Source: Herpetosiphon giganteus
GTDB lineage: Bacteria > Chloroflexota > Chloroflexia > Chloroflexales > Herpetosiphonaceae
Direction: 5' to 3'
DNA: 64,000 bases
Assembly: GCF_016907925.1 (NCBI RefSeq)
Contig: NZ_JAFBCZ010000004.1
Coordinates: 62,001-126,000, forward strand
In this document: positions 7,938-16,666 of the stretch, in pieces
Layout: each line of letters starts with the position of its first letter
Numbering within the stretch: the stretch's first letter is position 1
Made by a program: the position numbers and the translations under genes
The notes under the pieces: model-generated
The model's input: the letters and a program-made list of their open reading frames with translations, nothing else
Told to the model about the DNA's origin: nothing
Databases searched by the model: none

Positions 7938-10028
7938 ATGCTACTTGGAACAATTGCTGATTATTTGGTGGCGTTGGGCATGCCTAGCTCGGCCCGCACC
8001 TATTTGATCATCACAACCATCTTAGTACTTAGTTTAATTTGGATCGAAACCTCACACTGGGCGCATCGCAGAATTATGATGATGGAGCTTGCTGGCGCGG
8101 CGTTGTTGCTGATTAAAGTCTTTGCGGTCAGCACAACCATGCTTACTTTGGCCTTGCTGCCCTTTCCGCAACTACGCACAGTGATTGCTAGCTCCTTGGC
8201 CATTATGGGCTTGCTAACGCTCTATCGCGAGCTACGTCGCCGCTTGCGGGCTGGCGATCGCTCACCATCAAGCTATATCGGCGGGGTGTTGCTGGTGGTG
8301 CAATTTTTATGTATGGTGCTGCTCACGGTCAGCGGGATTGCCATTATTTTAGAGCTGTTGTTGGTGCCAGCCCGCATCTTGGATAGCGAAACGCGCTTTA
8401 TTGATGCGATAAAAAATTGGGTTGAATTGCTGGCAACCTTATCTGTTTTGCTGACAATTTATTATTTGGGCTTCTACCTAGTGCGGCGCTTGCTCAAAAG
8501 TGGCAGCTTCTCGTGGATTGACCCACCGAATTGGCGCACTTTGTTGCCGCATTTGAAATATACGTTAATGCCGCGTTGGGGTGTGCCACCATGGGCCGAG
8601 AGCGATTTGGCTGATACTGTGCGCATGGCCTATATCGAGCATATTGTGGGTAGCAAAGCTGCGCGCGATGTAGCCAAAGCTGCGCGAATCAAACCTGTGC
8701 AAAACCCGCAACGCGGCTTTACCTTTGCCGTAATTGGCGACCCGGGCGAGGGCGACGAATCGCAGATTGCCCCACCAATTGTCAGTGAAGATAGCCGCCT
8801 CGCCCAACAAGGCCCGGCCAATCCTGCCTACCCAACCTTTACCATTCTTAGCTCGGATATTGTGTACCCAGCTGGCGAGTTGATGGATTATGAGCGCACG
8901 CTCTATCGACCTTATGCCAGCCAAAGCGAAACGCCACCCTTGATCTACGGCTTGGCGGGGAATCACGATTGGTACAACGATTTAAAAGGCTTGATGCTGA
9001 ATTTTGGTTATGCTGCCGCCCACGTCGATAGCCGCGACCCACAGCTTCAACAATGGGCCAAAGCGCTCAAAACGGGGCCTTGGGCGCGCTATGGCTATCC
9101 ATGGGGCCAATTGCGCTGGAACGAAGTGCGCAGTTTGCGCGAGCGCTACGGGCTAACCAAGCTTGGTGGCGACCTCAACGAACCCCAAACCCAGCAACGC
9201 TTGCCATTTTTTGAATTAAGCTTCGATCCTGTACCATTTGTCTTGCTGGCGGTCGATACAGGCTGCATTGGCAATGTCGATGCGATTCAATTGGAATGGT
9301 TAGAAAGTTGCTTGCTAGCGGCCTTCAATCAGCAAAAAATCATCGCGGTTGTGCTCAGCGAGCCATTGTATGTCAATGGAGCCTTTGCCGATCACCCTGG
9401 AATGCGCCAGTTGTACGAGCTTTTGCGGCGCTATGAAACCCACGTGGTTATTGGCGGCGATACCCACGCCTACCAACACTACGAATCACGCTATATCACC
9501 TTGCGCGGAACCCAACACATCGCTCACCACTTTGTCAATGGCGGTGGTGGCGCGTACCTCAGCAAGCCAGTTGATTTACATTGGCACACGCCCAGCGGCA
9601 TGACCCCCTTGGAATCGCGCTTTGTCTATCGCGACGATGATCAAGAAATTGTTGATCAGGTGATGTTGCGCGAAGTTTTCCCCACCGCCCAACAATTGCG
9701 AGCCAAATTCAACGGCAAAATCGAGGTCGAAAATCAAGTTTGGGGCTTGCGGCGCTGGCTGGTTGGCCAAGAGCCAAACATCCTCAATCTTGGCTACACC
9801 AATGCGCTGAACCACGATCGTGCGCCACTTTTGCAAAGCTTGCTGACCTTTAATGTCGATGAAACCCTGAATGGCTGGCGCTTGCGGATCACACCGTGGT
9901 TTACGACTGGGCCTGAAAATAAGCTCGAACCTCAAGAACCGATCGATATTCTAGCCCCCGATCGCGCTAACGAGCGCGTGGTTAGCCGCGATTTGGTGCC
10001 TAGCCCAGCTAGCATTTTAGCGATTTAG
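7938..10028 (+). CDS. Membrane-bound calcineurin-like metallophosphoesterase
   Basis: The 696-residue protein has an N-terminal membrane domain of about five or six helices (residues 1-190) and a cytoplasmic metallophosphoesterase domain from about 255. Motifs occur in family order: VIGDPGEGDE, a D-x-x-Y-like SSDIVYPAG, GNHDW, and near 515 GGDTHAYQHY. These carry the Asp, Asn and His ligands of a two-metal centre, although the first motif has Pro where the usual histidine stands. Substrate cannot be told. GAGGTGAATT precedes the ATG. It has no close operon partner. Confidence 0.7.
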   Translation: MLLGTIADYLVALGMPSSARTYLIITTILVLSLIWIETSHWAHRRIMMMELAGAALLLIKVFAVSTTMLTLALLPFPQLRTVIASSLAIMGLLTLYRELRRRLRAGDRSPSSYIGGVLLVVQFLCMVLLTVSGIAIILELLLVPARILDSETRFIDAIKNWVELLATLSVLLTIYYLGFYLVRRLLKSGSFSWIDPPNWRTLLPHLKYTLMPRWGVPPWAESDLADTVRMAYIEHIVGSKAARDVAKAARIKPVQNPQRGFTFAVIGDPGEGDESQIAPPIVSEDSRLAQQGPANPAYPTFTILSSDIVYPAGELMDYERTLYRPYASQSETPPLIYGLAGNHDWYNDLKGLMLNFGYAAAHVDSRDPQLQQWAKALKTGPWARYGYPWGQLRWNEVRSLRERYGLTKLGGDLNEPQTQQRLPFFELSFDPVPFVLLAVDTGCIGNVDAIQLEWLESCLLAAFNQQKIIAVVLSEPLYVNGAFADHPGMRQLYELLRRYETHVVIGGDTHAYQHYESRYITLRGTQHIAHHFVNGGGGAYLSKPVDLHWHTPSGMTPLESRFVYRDDDQEIVDQVMLREVFPTAQQLRAKFNGKIEVENQVWGLRRWLVGQEPNILNLGYTNALNHDRAPLLQSLLTFNVDETLNGWRLRITPWFTTGPENKLEPQEPIDILAPDRANERVVSRDLVPSPASILAI

Positions 10029-10122
10029 CTTGGGAAAAAACTGGGAAAAAGTTTAACCCAATTCAACCAAACGTGAGTAAACTAGGGTTGAGTAAAGCGC
10101 TGAGGAGCTAGTCGAGGAGTGA

Positions 10123-10245
10123 ATGGTGTTGAAGTTTGATCCTGAGGCTAAACGGCTTTTTTGGCCCATGATCATCATTGGCTTAGGTTGCGGGCTAGGG
10201 CTATTTAGCTGTTTGGTGCTGCAATTAATGATCGAACGTTGGTAA
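10123..10245 (+). CDS. Very small single-span membrane protein (40 aa)
   Basis: An ATG at 10123 with GAGGAG six to nine bases upstream opens a 40-residue frame. The product is MVLKFDPEAKRLFWP, then one hydrophobic segment of about 20 residues rich in Gly, Leu and Cys, then a short MIERW tail. Its stop lies four bases before the next start, so it appears to be the first gene of the membrane protein / histidine kinase / response regulator operon. The good ribosome site, the clean start and the tight spacing are the reasons to call it. The family is unknown. Confidence 0.55.
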   Translation: MVLKFDPEAKRLFWPMIIIGLGCGLGLFSCLVLQLMIERW

Positions 10246-10249
10246 GCCA

Positions 10250-10567
10250 ATGCTGAGTCATCAATGGCTAATTCATGCTGTGGTTGCGCTATTAACTGCG
10301 TGGATCTTGATGTATAATTTTTGCCCACAAGGATTGTTCAAGCTGCTCGTATTTGGGCTAATTGGGCTATTAATCGTAGGTTGCATTGATTTTTTGCATA
10401 GGATTATGGCCTATTTGCTGCCATTTGAGCTAGCAGCATTAATCGTAAGTAGCTTGCTCAATAGCTTTATGCTGTTTTGCTGTTTTGGTTGGCTGTTTGA
10501 TTACGATTATCATGCAATGGTAACCTTGCTTAAATCGCGACTTGGTTATGATTCAGCCAAGCCTTGA
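10250..10567 (+). CDS. Small multi-span membrane protein
   Basis: This 105-residue protein is almost wholly hydrophobic and has three predicted membrane helices (about 6-22, 29-48 and 56-82) and a short charged C-terminus. The ATG follows the stop of the 40-residue gene by four bases and has no separate ribosome site, which suggests coupling. Its end overlaps the start of the histidine kinase gene. It could be an accessory membrane subunit of that sensor; this rests on position only. No family recognised. Confidence 0.55.
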   Translation: MLSHQWLIHAVVALLTAWILMYNFCPQGLFKLLVFGLIGLLIVGCIDFLHRIMAYLLPFELAALIVSSLLNSFMLFCCFGWLFDYDYHAMVTLLKSRLGYDSAKP

Positions 10568-11810
10568 CGAGCCACAAATTCAGCAGCACTATCAGCAATT
10601 GCTTGTGCATCATAAGCGGCGGCTGATTAAGCTCATTACGCTGCTAGCGTGTGTGCTGGCGTTGCCATTTACCCTTGTGCTTGGCTTGGATGTGATCAAT
10701 CAACAGCAATCGTTGGGAGTTTTTGGCTTACACCTCGCTCGCAGTCTGCTCAATCCGTTGCTGGTTTGGTGGTTGCTGCGGCGTAAACAGATTAATTGGG
10801 CTTGGCATGCAAGCATGCTGATTGCAATTATCCATAATTCAGCGTTGGCCTACGCCATGCGTTCGCCGAATGTGCTTATTTTTGAATTATTTGCAGTCTG
10901 TGGTTTTGCAGTCGTCATGCCATTTTGGCAGGTTTTGGGCTATAGCAGTGGCTTGATCGGCCTGAATTATCTAGCAGCAGGCCACTTAATTATCTTCAAC
11001 GAATGGGTATTAGTAATTATTGTTGTGCTGAGCATTGTATTGATGTGCAGCGCAATTGGCCTCGTTTCGCGCCAAACCTTGCGCTATGCCAGCCAGCAAC
11101 ATTTCCAAACGGCCCAGTTGGTAGAGCAACGAACCAGCATGCAGCAACAACTTCACGATTTGCAGCAGCATGTCCAACAGCTTAGTTTGCTCAAACACGA
11201 TTTGCGCCAGCCCCTCAAAAGCGTCCAAGGCTTGCTACAACATCTAGCCTTCGAGCAACCAGCAACCAGCCCCACAATCCAGCCAGCCTTGGCAGCAACC
11301 CAACGGGTCGAACGCCAACTCAACAATTTGCTCGATCAAGCACGCCATCAATTAGCAACCCAACGCGCCAACCTGACCAGCATCGACCTTCAGCAATGTT
11401 TGAATCAACTCCAACCAGCAATCAACGGCTTGGTGGCCTACTATACCGAACCTCTTGCCAATGTAAGCCTCGAAATCGCTGCTGGCAGCCAGATTATGGC
11501 CGATCGTGAGCAATTTGAGCGGGCGCTGTTTAATCTGCTTGATAATAGTTTGAGCCGTTGCCAACAGCAGGTTATTATTCGCAGTTTTCAGCACAACGGC
11601 TCTTTGGTGCTTGAAATCAGCGATGATGGTGCTGGAATGCATCCAGATTTACGCGCAGCGCTTAATCGTGGCGATTTCAGCCCGATTAGCCAAGGCTTGG
11701 GCTTGAAGCAAGTGCAACAAATGCTCACGCAAGCAGCAGCAACCTTGCACGTGCTCGATTCAGCAATTGGCTGCACGCTGCACATGCGGTTTCCACAGGG
11801 TGTTGAATGA
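10548..11810 (+). CDS. Six-span sensor histidine kinase
   Basis: The 420-residue protein has six membrane helices in residues 25-190, with almost no external loops, so it probably senses a membrane or intramembrane cue. A glutamine-rich coiled coil leads to the H-box LLKHDLRQPLKS (phosphorylated His near 218). Next come the N-box FNLLDNSLSRC, G1 ISDDGAGM and G2 SQGLGLKQ of the ATPase domain. The H-box H-D-L-R-Q-P resembles HisKA kinases. The start overlaps the preceding membrane-protein gene; ATG 10548 is used rather than TTG 10542. The stop overlaps the response regulator start by four bases (ATGA), so the two are a coupled pair. Confidence 0.85.
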   Translation: MIQPSLDEPQIQQHYQQLLVHHKRRLIKLITLLACVLALPFTLVLGLDVINQQQSLGVFGLHLARSLLNPLLVWWLLRRKQINWAWHASMLIAIIHNSALAYAMRSPNVLIFELFAVCGFAVVMPFWQVLGYSSGLIGLNYLAAGHLIIFNEWVLVIIVVLSIVLMCSAIGLVSRQTLRYASQQHFQTAQLVEQRTSMQQQLHDLQQHVQQLSLLKHDLRQPLKSVQGLLQHLAFEQPATSPTIQPALAATQRVERQLNNLLDQARHQLATQRANLTSIDLQQCLNQLQPAINGLVAYYTEPLANVSLEIAAGSQIMADREQFERALFNLLDNSLSRCQQQVIIRSFQHNGSLVLEISDDGAGMHPDLRAALNRGDFSPISQGLGLKQVQQMLTQAAATLHVLDSAIGCTLHMRFPQGVE

Positions 11811-12670
11811 GCAAGTATTGCATTATTGTTGATGATCTCGCGGTCGATCGCCAACTGGCAGCGCGCTATCTCCAAGCAGCTGGCTATCAAACCAGTTTGG
11901 CACGTTCGAGCAAACAAGCGACCGAGCAATTGCAGCAAGCCTTGACGAGCTATCAGCCAAGCCAAATTCTGTTGCTGCTCGACCTCAATTTGCCCAACGA
12001 TCCAGCGATTCAGCAGGTGGTTGCATCGTCGTTGGCTGGGGCAAATCTGGCTTTGCAATTGCAAATTCAAATCGCCAATGGCAGTTTGCCCAAGGTAGCA
12101 ATCGTAGCCTTGACCGCGTTGAGTGCTAGCGAAGTTCATCAAACGGCAATTGCCTTTGGTTGCGATGCGGTGCTTGAAAAACCAGCCACGCCAGATTTGG
12201 CCCAACGAATCGAGCAAGCGCTGGCAGCAAGCAGCCAACAAGCGCCAATTGGCAGCCAAGCCTTGCTGAATATTTTGCGGCTGCGGCTGCTTGCACCAAC
12301 GCCAAGCCCAGCCTTGAACGAAGAAGACCTGACTAAAGCGCTGCTTCAGCTGCATCGGCAAGGCTTGGTCGGGCTTGGAGCAAGCCATTTGGCTAAATAT
12401 TTATTTCCGCATAGCGCTAGTGATTATCAACGTGGGCTGCAAACCCAAGCCAAAATTGCTACGGTTATTCGGGAGGCGATGCAATTGAATGTGTTGGAAA
12501 CCTTGGCGATTTTAGAGGGCGAATTTGTGCATTTACAGGCTCCGCAAGCCCAAGCAGAGCACTTACACCTCTCGAAAAGCGAATATTATCGCCGCCGCAA
12601 AGAAGCGATTAGCCAGCTCTACCATATTTTGGCTGAAGCTAGAACAGAGAGCAGAGAGCATAGAACATAG
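11807..12670 (+). CDS. Response regulator with unrecognised output domain
   Basis: The 287-residue product has an N-terminal receiver domain. DD is near 9-10, the phosphorylatable Asp is in LLLDLNLPND near 63, Thr in ALTA and Lys in LEKP. The loop between the Asp and the Thr is about 15 residues longer than usual. The C-terminal 120 residues end in LHLSKSEYYRRRKEAISQL, which looks like a recognition helix of a helix-turn-helix, so it probably regulates transcription. The last 11 codons (from about 12640) are made of an AGAACAGAGAGCAGAGAG-type word shared with intergenic repeats. The natural C-terminus was therefore probably altered by repeat spread. Confidence 0.75.
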   Translation: MSKYCIIVDDLAVDRQLAARYLQAAGYQTSLARSSKQATEQLQQALTSYQPSQILLLLDLNLPNDPAIQQVVASSLAGANLALQLQIQIANGSLPKVAIVALTALSASEVHQTAIAFGCDAVLEKPATPDLAQRIEQALAASSQQAPIGSQALLNILRLRLLAPTPSPALNEEDLTKALLQLHRQGLVGLGASHLAKYLFPHSASDYQRGLQTQAKIATVIREAMQLNVLETLAILEGEFVHLQAPQAQAEHLHLSKSEYYRRRKEAISQLYHILAEARTESREHRT

Positions 12671-13090
12671 GAAGTTTGGAAACCGCGAAGCGCACGAAGG
12701 GCACGAAGCACGTTTTTTAGCCACAGATTGCACAGATTATTGTGATGATGTTCCAATAGCCCAAAGCCCAAAGCCATAAATGCTCTGCGCTTCTGCGTTA
12801 AAAGCCCATCCATCAAAGAACCGCAACACCCCGATAGCCATCAGCCAAGGGCCTTTCCTCCATCATCCTTCATCCTTATATGTTCGCCACAGATTCCACA
12901 GATTATGTTAACTTAAAACCAATAGCCTATAGCCTTATTTTTTGCCTTCTGACTTTTGACTTTTGACTTTTAGCCCTCATAATTCCTCCCTCATCCTTCA
13001 TCCTTCGCTCTGTGCTTCTGCGTTAAATCCCGATTCTCTATCCCTGCCCCTTATGTTCTATGTTCTTTGCTCTATGTTCTTTCCTCCCGC
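12640..13090. repeat. Intergenic mosaic of degenerate word repeats
   Basis: This 450-base block is built from several word families: AGAACAGAGAGCAGAGAGCA, CCGCGAAGCGCACGAAGG, GCCCAAAGCCCAAAGCC, CATCATCCTTCATCC, CTTCTGACTTTTGACTTTTG, GCTTCTGCGTTAAA and TATGTTCTATGTTCTTTGC. None forms a credible gene. The block reaches into the 3' end of the response regulator gene and stops about 100 bases before the aldehyde dehydrogenase start. Confidence 0.75.
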
Positions 13091-13198
13091 CTTTTGTGAT
13101 ATGATAGGAACACGACGGTTGGAAACGCTTCACCTCTGGTTTTGGAACATCCCCCACCCATGTTGGCCCAAGCTTGAAACATGCTATTGGAGGACACT

Positions 13199-14719
13199 GT
13201 GGTCTACACCAATCCCAATCAGCCGGGCAGTAAGGTCAGTTTTAAGTCGCGTTATGGCAACTACATCAATGGCGAGTTTGTCGAGCCAGTCAAGGGCATG
13301 TATTTCGAAAACATCAGCCCCGTCAATGGCAAGCCGTTCTGTGAAGTTCCACGTTCTACCGCCGAAGACATCGAAAAAGCGCTCGATGCGGCTCACGCTG
13401 CCAAAGCTGCTTGGGGGAAAACCTCACCAGCAGAACGAGCCAACATTCTGAATAAGATTGCCGACCGCATGGAAGCCAATCTTGAAATGTTGGCAGTCGC
13501 CGAAACGTGGGAAAATGGCAAGCCAGTGCGCGAAACGCTCGCCGCCGACATGCCACTGGCAATCGATCACTTCCGCTACTTCGCTGGGGCAATTCGCGCG
13601 CAAGAAGGCACCGCCGCCACCGTCGATGAAAATACGATTGCCTACCATTTTTACGAGCCATTGGGCGTGGTCGGCCAAATTATCCCTTGGAATTTCCCTA
13701 TTTTGATGGCAACCTGGAAATTGGCCCCAGCGCTGGCTGCTGGCAATTGCGTTGTGCTCAAGCCCGCCGAGCAAACGCCCACGACAATTCTCGTCTTGAT
13801 GGAATTAATCGGCGATTTACTGCCACCAGGTGTGGTGAATGTGGTTAATGGCTTTGGTATCGAAGCTGGCAAGCCCTTGGCAAGCAGCAATCGGATTGCC
13901 AAAATTGCTTTTACCGGCGAAACCACCACAGGCCGCTTGATTATGCAATATGCCTCAGAAAATATTATTCCTGTCACGTTGGAGCTTGGCGGCAAATCGC
14001 CCAATATCTTCTTTGAGGATGTATTGAGCAAACAAGATGCCTTTGTTGATAAAGCACTCGAAGGCTTTACGATGTTTGCGCTCAATCAAGGCGAAGTTTG
14101 TACCTGTCCATCACGGGCATTAATTCAAAAATCAATTTATGGTGAGTTTTTAGAACGCGCCGTCGAGCGCACCAAACGCTGCGTTCAGGGCAACCCGCTT
14201 GATCCAGCCACAATGGTTGGCGCACAAGCCTCAAACGATCAATACGAAAAAATCTTATCCTACTTGGCGATTGGCCGCGACGAAGGTGCTAAGGCCTTGG
14301 TTGGCGGTGCCAAAGCTGAAATGAGCGGCGACCTCGCCGAAGGCTATTACATTCAGCCAACGATCTTTGCTGGCAACAACCGCATGCGCATCTTCCAAGA
14401 AGAAATTTTCGGGCCGGTAGTTTCCGTAACCTCGTTCGATGATTTTGACGATGCCTTGAGCATTGCCAACGACACGTTGTATGGCTTGGGCGCTGGATTG
14501 TGGACGCGCGATATGAATACCGCCTATCGCATGGGTCGGGCAATTCAAGCTGGTCGCGTCTGGACTAACTGCTACCACTTGTACCCTGCCCATGCTGCCT
14601 TTGGTGGTTACAAACAATCGGGGATTGGCCGCGAAAACCATAAGATGATGCTCAATCACTATCAACAAGTCAAAAACTTGTTGGTCAGCTACGATCCCAA
14701 TCCAATGGGCTTCTTCTAA
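13199..14719 (+). CDS. NAD-dependent aldehyde dehydrogenase (ExaC/AldB type)
   Basis: Oxidises aldehydes, probably acetaldehyde or other short aliphatic aldehydes, to acids. The length, 506 residues, fits the ALDH superfamily. The catalytic Glu is in LELGGKSPN (E262) and the nucleophilic Cys in [10 protein letters not shown] (C301, followed by C303). The NAD-binding segment [11 protein letters not shown] and [11 protein letters not shown] are present. The GTG at 13199 was chosen because GGAGG lies five bases before it. An in-frame ATG at 13181 lies upstream of that ribosome site. The following gene encodes DUF779, the usual companion of this subgroup. Together with acs in this window it could feed ethanol or acetaldehyde carbon to acetyl-CoA. 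Confidence 0.88.
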   Translation: MVYTNPNQPGSKVSFKSRYGNYINGEFVEPVKGMYFENISPVNGKPFCEVPRSTAEDIEKALDAAHAAKAAWGKTSPAERANILNKIADRMEANLEMLAVAETWENGKPVRETLAADMPLAIDHFRYFAGAIRAQEGTAATVDENTIAYHFYEPLGVVGQIIPWNFPILMATWKLAPALAAGNCVVLKPAEQTPTTILVLMELIGDLLPPGVVNVVNGFGIEAGKPLASSNRIAKIAFTGETTTGRLIMQYASENIIPVTLELGGKSPNIFFEDVLSKQDAFVDKALEGFTMFALNQGEVCTCPSRALIQKSIYGEFLERAVERTKRCVQGNPLDPATMVGAQASNDQYEKILSYLAIGRDEGAKALVGGAKAEMSGDLAEGYYIQPTIFAGNNRMRIFQEEIFGPVVSVTSFDDFDDALSIANDTLYGLGAGLWTRDMNTAYRMGRAIQAGRVWTNCYHLYPAHAAFGGYKQSGIGRENHKMMLNHYQQVKNLLVSYDPNPMGFF

Positions 14720-14731
14720 ATTCCAAACGGC

Positions 14732-14764
14732 GCACTACCGCAGGTTTTGGGCTTGCGGTAGTGC
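14732..14764 (+). other. Hairpin between aldehyde dehydrogenase and DUF779 genes
   Basis: An 11-bp perfect stem (GCACTACCGCA at 14732-14742 with its complement at 14754-14764) fills the gap. There is no T tract, so it more likely marks an RNA-processing or stability site inside an operon than a terminator. Confidence 0.45.
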
Positions 14765-14789
14765 TGCCAGCGCAACAAGGAGCTAGATC

Positions 14790-15182
14790 ATGTCAGTTGA
14801 ACGAGTGCTTGCTACCGAACAAACTACAGCTTTAATTGACAAACTCAGCCAATTGCATGGGCCACTCATGTTTCATCAATCTGGTGGTTGTTGCGATGGC
14901 AGCGCGCCCATGTGTTATCCGCGCAAAGAATTTCGGGTTGGCCAGCACGATGTGTATCTTGGCGAGATTGCTGGTTGCCCGTTTTATATCAGCGGGCCGC
15001 AATTTGAATATTGGCAACACACCCAATTAACAATCGATGTGGTTAAAGGTCGCGGCAGTGGCTTTTCGGTCGAAGCTCCCGAAGGCGTGCGTTTTTTAAC
15101 TCGTTCACGGGTGTTTAGCGATGCAGAACATGCAGAATTGCAAGCAGCAGGCCTTCCCCTACGCGGCCCGCAGCACGAGTAA
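14790..15182 (+). CDS. DUF779 family protein, aldehyde dehydrogenase partner
   Basis: The 130-residue protein belongs to DUF779, shown by HQSGGCCDGSAPMCY (residues about 29-43) with its conserved Cys cluster, and by GCPFYISGPQFEYW. The family is regularly encoded next to ExaC-like aldehyde dehydrogenases, as here, but its role is not established. The Cys-Cys pair suggests metal binding or redox chemistry. The start has CAAGGAG upstream. It lies 70 bases after the dehydrogenase, probably in the same transcript. Confidence 0.85.
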   Translation: MSVERVLATEQTTALIDKLSQLHGPLMFHQSGGCCDGSAPMCYPRKEFRVGQHDVYLGEIAGCPFYISGPQFEYWQHTQLTIDVVKGRGSGFSVEAPEGVRFLTRSRVFSDAEHAELQAAGLPLRGPQHE

Positions 15183-15615
15183 AGAGCAAAGAACATAGAG
15201 CATAGAACATAGAACATAGGATTTTGAGCCACGAAGGGTCAGAAACCGCGAAGATCGCGAAGGTTAATTTTTTGATCCACGAAGGACACAAAGAACACGA
15301 AGATGAGGTTATGGGCTATGTGCTTTTGACGTTACCAACAAATGCCTGATAGCCTAGAGCCTTCAGCCCATCGCCATAATTCCTCTGCGTCTCTGCGTTA
15401 AATGCCGATCCCTGACCCCCGATCCCTGACCCCTTGTTCTTTTTGACTTCTGAATTTTGATTTTTATTTCATCCCTCATAATTCATCCTTCATCCTTCAT
15501 GTTCGCCACAAATTGCCCAAAGCCCATAGCCCCGAGCCAATAGCCCTATTCTCTTTTTGACTTCTGACTTCTGACTTTTATTTCATCCCTCATAATTCAT
15601 CCTTCATCCTTCTTA
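15183..15615. repeat. Intergenic mosaic of degenerate word repeats
   Basis: The 560-base gap is nearly filled by the same vocabulary as at 12640-13090: AACATAGAGCATAGAACATA, CCACGAAGGACACAAAGAAC, TAGAGCCTTCAGCCC, GATCCCTGACCCCC, TTGACTTCTGACTTCTGAC, CATAATTCATCCTTCATCC and CTGCGTCTCTGCGTTAAA. The TTGACTTCTGA and CATCCTTCATCC words each occur twice. No gene is supported here; the last 125 bases should hold the promoter of the next gene. Confidence 0.75.
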
Positions 15616-15741
15616 CTACCTTCCATCGTTGAGCAGGACGAATGGTTCTGGCATAGCTCTTGCACACCATGATAGGATACAAACTACAACGGCATTCTTC
15701 AATTCATATCTACATATTCAAATAACCAAGGAGTTCTTGAG

Positions 15742-15987
15742 ATGAACGTGAAGCGTGAAATCTTGATGCAAGGCGTAGAGCTTGCACCAATCGTCGAGCG
15801 ACTTAAAGAGGAAGGCTCCAAACGTGGCTTGAGTCAATCGGCCAATAACGAATATGGCCCAGTCTATATCAACCATCATTACGATTTGCGCATCGAGCGC
15901 GATCCCGGCGATTGGGGCCAATATCGGCTGATGCTGATGCACAAGCTCCAACCAAAAAGCAGCTTTTTCGGCATGTTCCGCCGTTAA
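15742..15987 (+). CDS. Small hypothetical protein
   Basis: The 81-residue product has a helical start, a central VYINHHYDLRIERDP strand pair and a C-terminal FFGMFRR. I do not recognise the family and see no membrane segment. AAGGAG eight bases before the ATG supports the start. It is a single gene with its own terminator, preceded by a repeat block. It looks like a small soluble protein under its own control. Confidence 0.65.
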   Translation: MNVKREILMQGVELAPIVERLKEEGSKRGLSQSANNEYGPVYINHHYDLRIERDPGDWGQYRLMLMHKLQPKSSFFGMFRR

Positions 15988-15992
15988 ATGCC

Positions 15993-16023
15993 AAACCGGC
16001 TGAAGTAGATTCAGCCGGTTTGT
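15993..16023. terminator. Bidirectional intrinsic terminator
   Basis: A 12-bp perfect stem (AAACCGGCTGAA at 15993-16004 and its complement at 16010-16021) ends in a TTTGTTGTTT run on the plus strand. It lies between the convergent small hypothetical gene and bioY. Confidence 0.8.
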
Positions 16024-16040
16024 TGTTTAATTGCCGAAAC

Positions 16041-16640
16041 TTAGCGTTCGTTATGCCCGAATAAGGCCCAAGCCCCAGGCAAAACCAAGGCGGCAACCAC
16101 AATCTTCAGCGCATCGCCCAGCAAGAAGGGATAAACCCCAGCCCACATGACGCTAATTTGGCCAAAGGTATCTTTATAAATATTCAGCCACGATGCCCCG
16201 ATTGCATAAATGATTAGGTTGCCAAACCCAAACATTGCTAAAGCCGTTGGAACTCGGCGATCCCAGCCGCGTTGGGCTAGCCAGCCAACCAAGGTAGCAG
16301 CAAATGGCAAGGCCATCAGATAGCCGCCCGTTGGGCCAAGCAACTTCACCATGCCACTGGTCATGCCAGCAAACACAGGCATGCCCGCCAAGCCTTCGAC
16401 CAGATAGAGTAAAATTGCCAAAGCGCCACGCCGTGGCCCCAAAATCGCTCCCGTCAACAGCACGCCCAAGGTCTGGCCCGTAATTGGCACGGGGGTCCAA
16501 GGCAACGGAATAGCAATTTGAGCGGTGAGGGCAACAAACAAACTAAACCCGACAATCAGCGCAAGATCACGCCCAAGCGATTTGCTTCGCCCAAGATCGG
16601 CCAAGGTTTGTCGTTCCGCTACCGATTCCACACGATACAT
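16041..16640 (-). CDS. bioY: Biotin transporter BioY (ECF S-component)
   Basis: BioY is the biotin-binding membrane subunit of an energy-coupling-factor transporter. The 199-residue product has about six helices and the family motifs QIAIPLPWTPVPITGQTLGVLL, LVEGLAGMPVFAG and GPTGGYL. The N-terminal 25 residues form a cytoplasmic extension. No EcfA or EcfT genes are beside it, so it either shares a common ECF module or works alone, as some BioY proteins do. AGGAGG precedes the ATG at nine bases. The gap to the upstream GNAT gene is 26 bases, so the two may be co-transcribed. Confidence 0.92.
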   Translation of the reverse strand: MYRVESVAERQTLADLGRSKSLGRDLALIVGFSLFVALTAQIAIPLPWTPVPITGQTLGVLLTGAILGPRRGALAILLYLVEGLAGMPVFAGMTSGMVKLLGPTGGYLMALPFAATLVGWLAQRGWDRRVPTALAMFGFGNLIIYAIGASWLNIYKDTFGQISVMWAGVYPFLLGDALKIVVAALVLPGAWALFGHNER

Positions 16641-16666
16641 GTGCAGCTTCCTCCTAGATAGATTGT

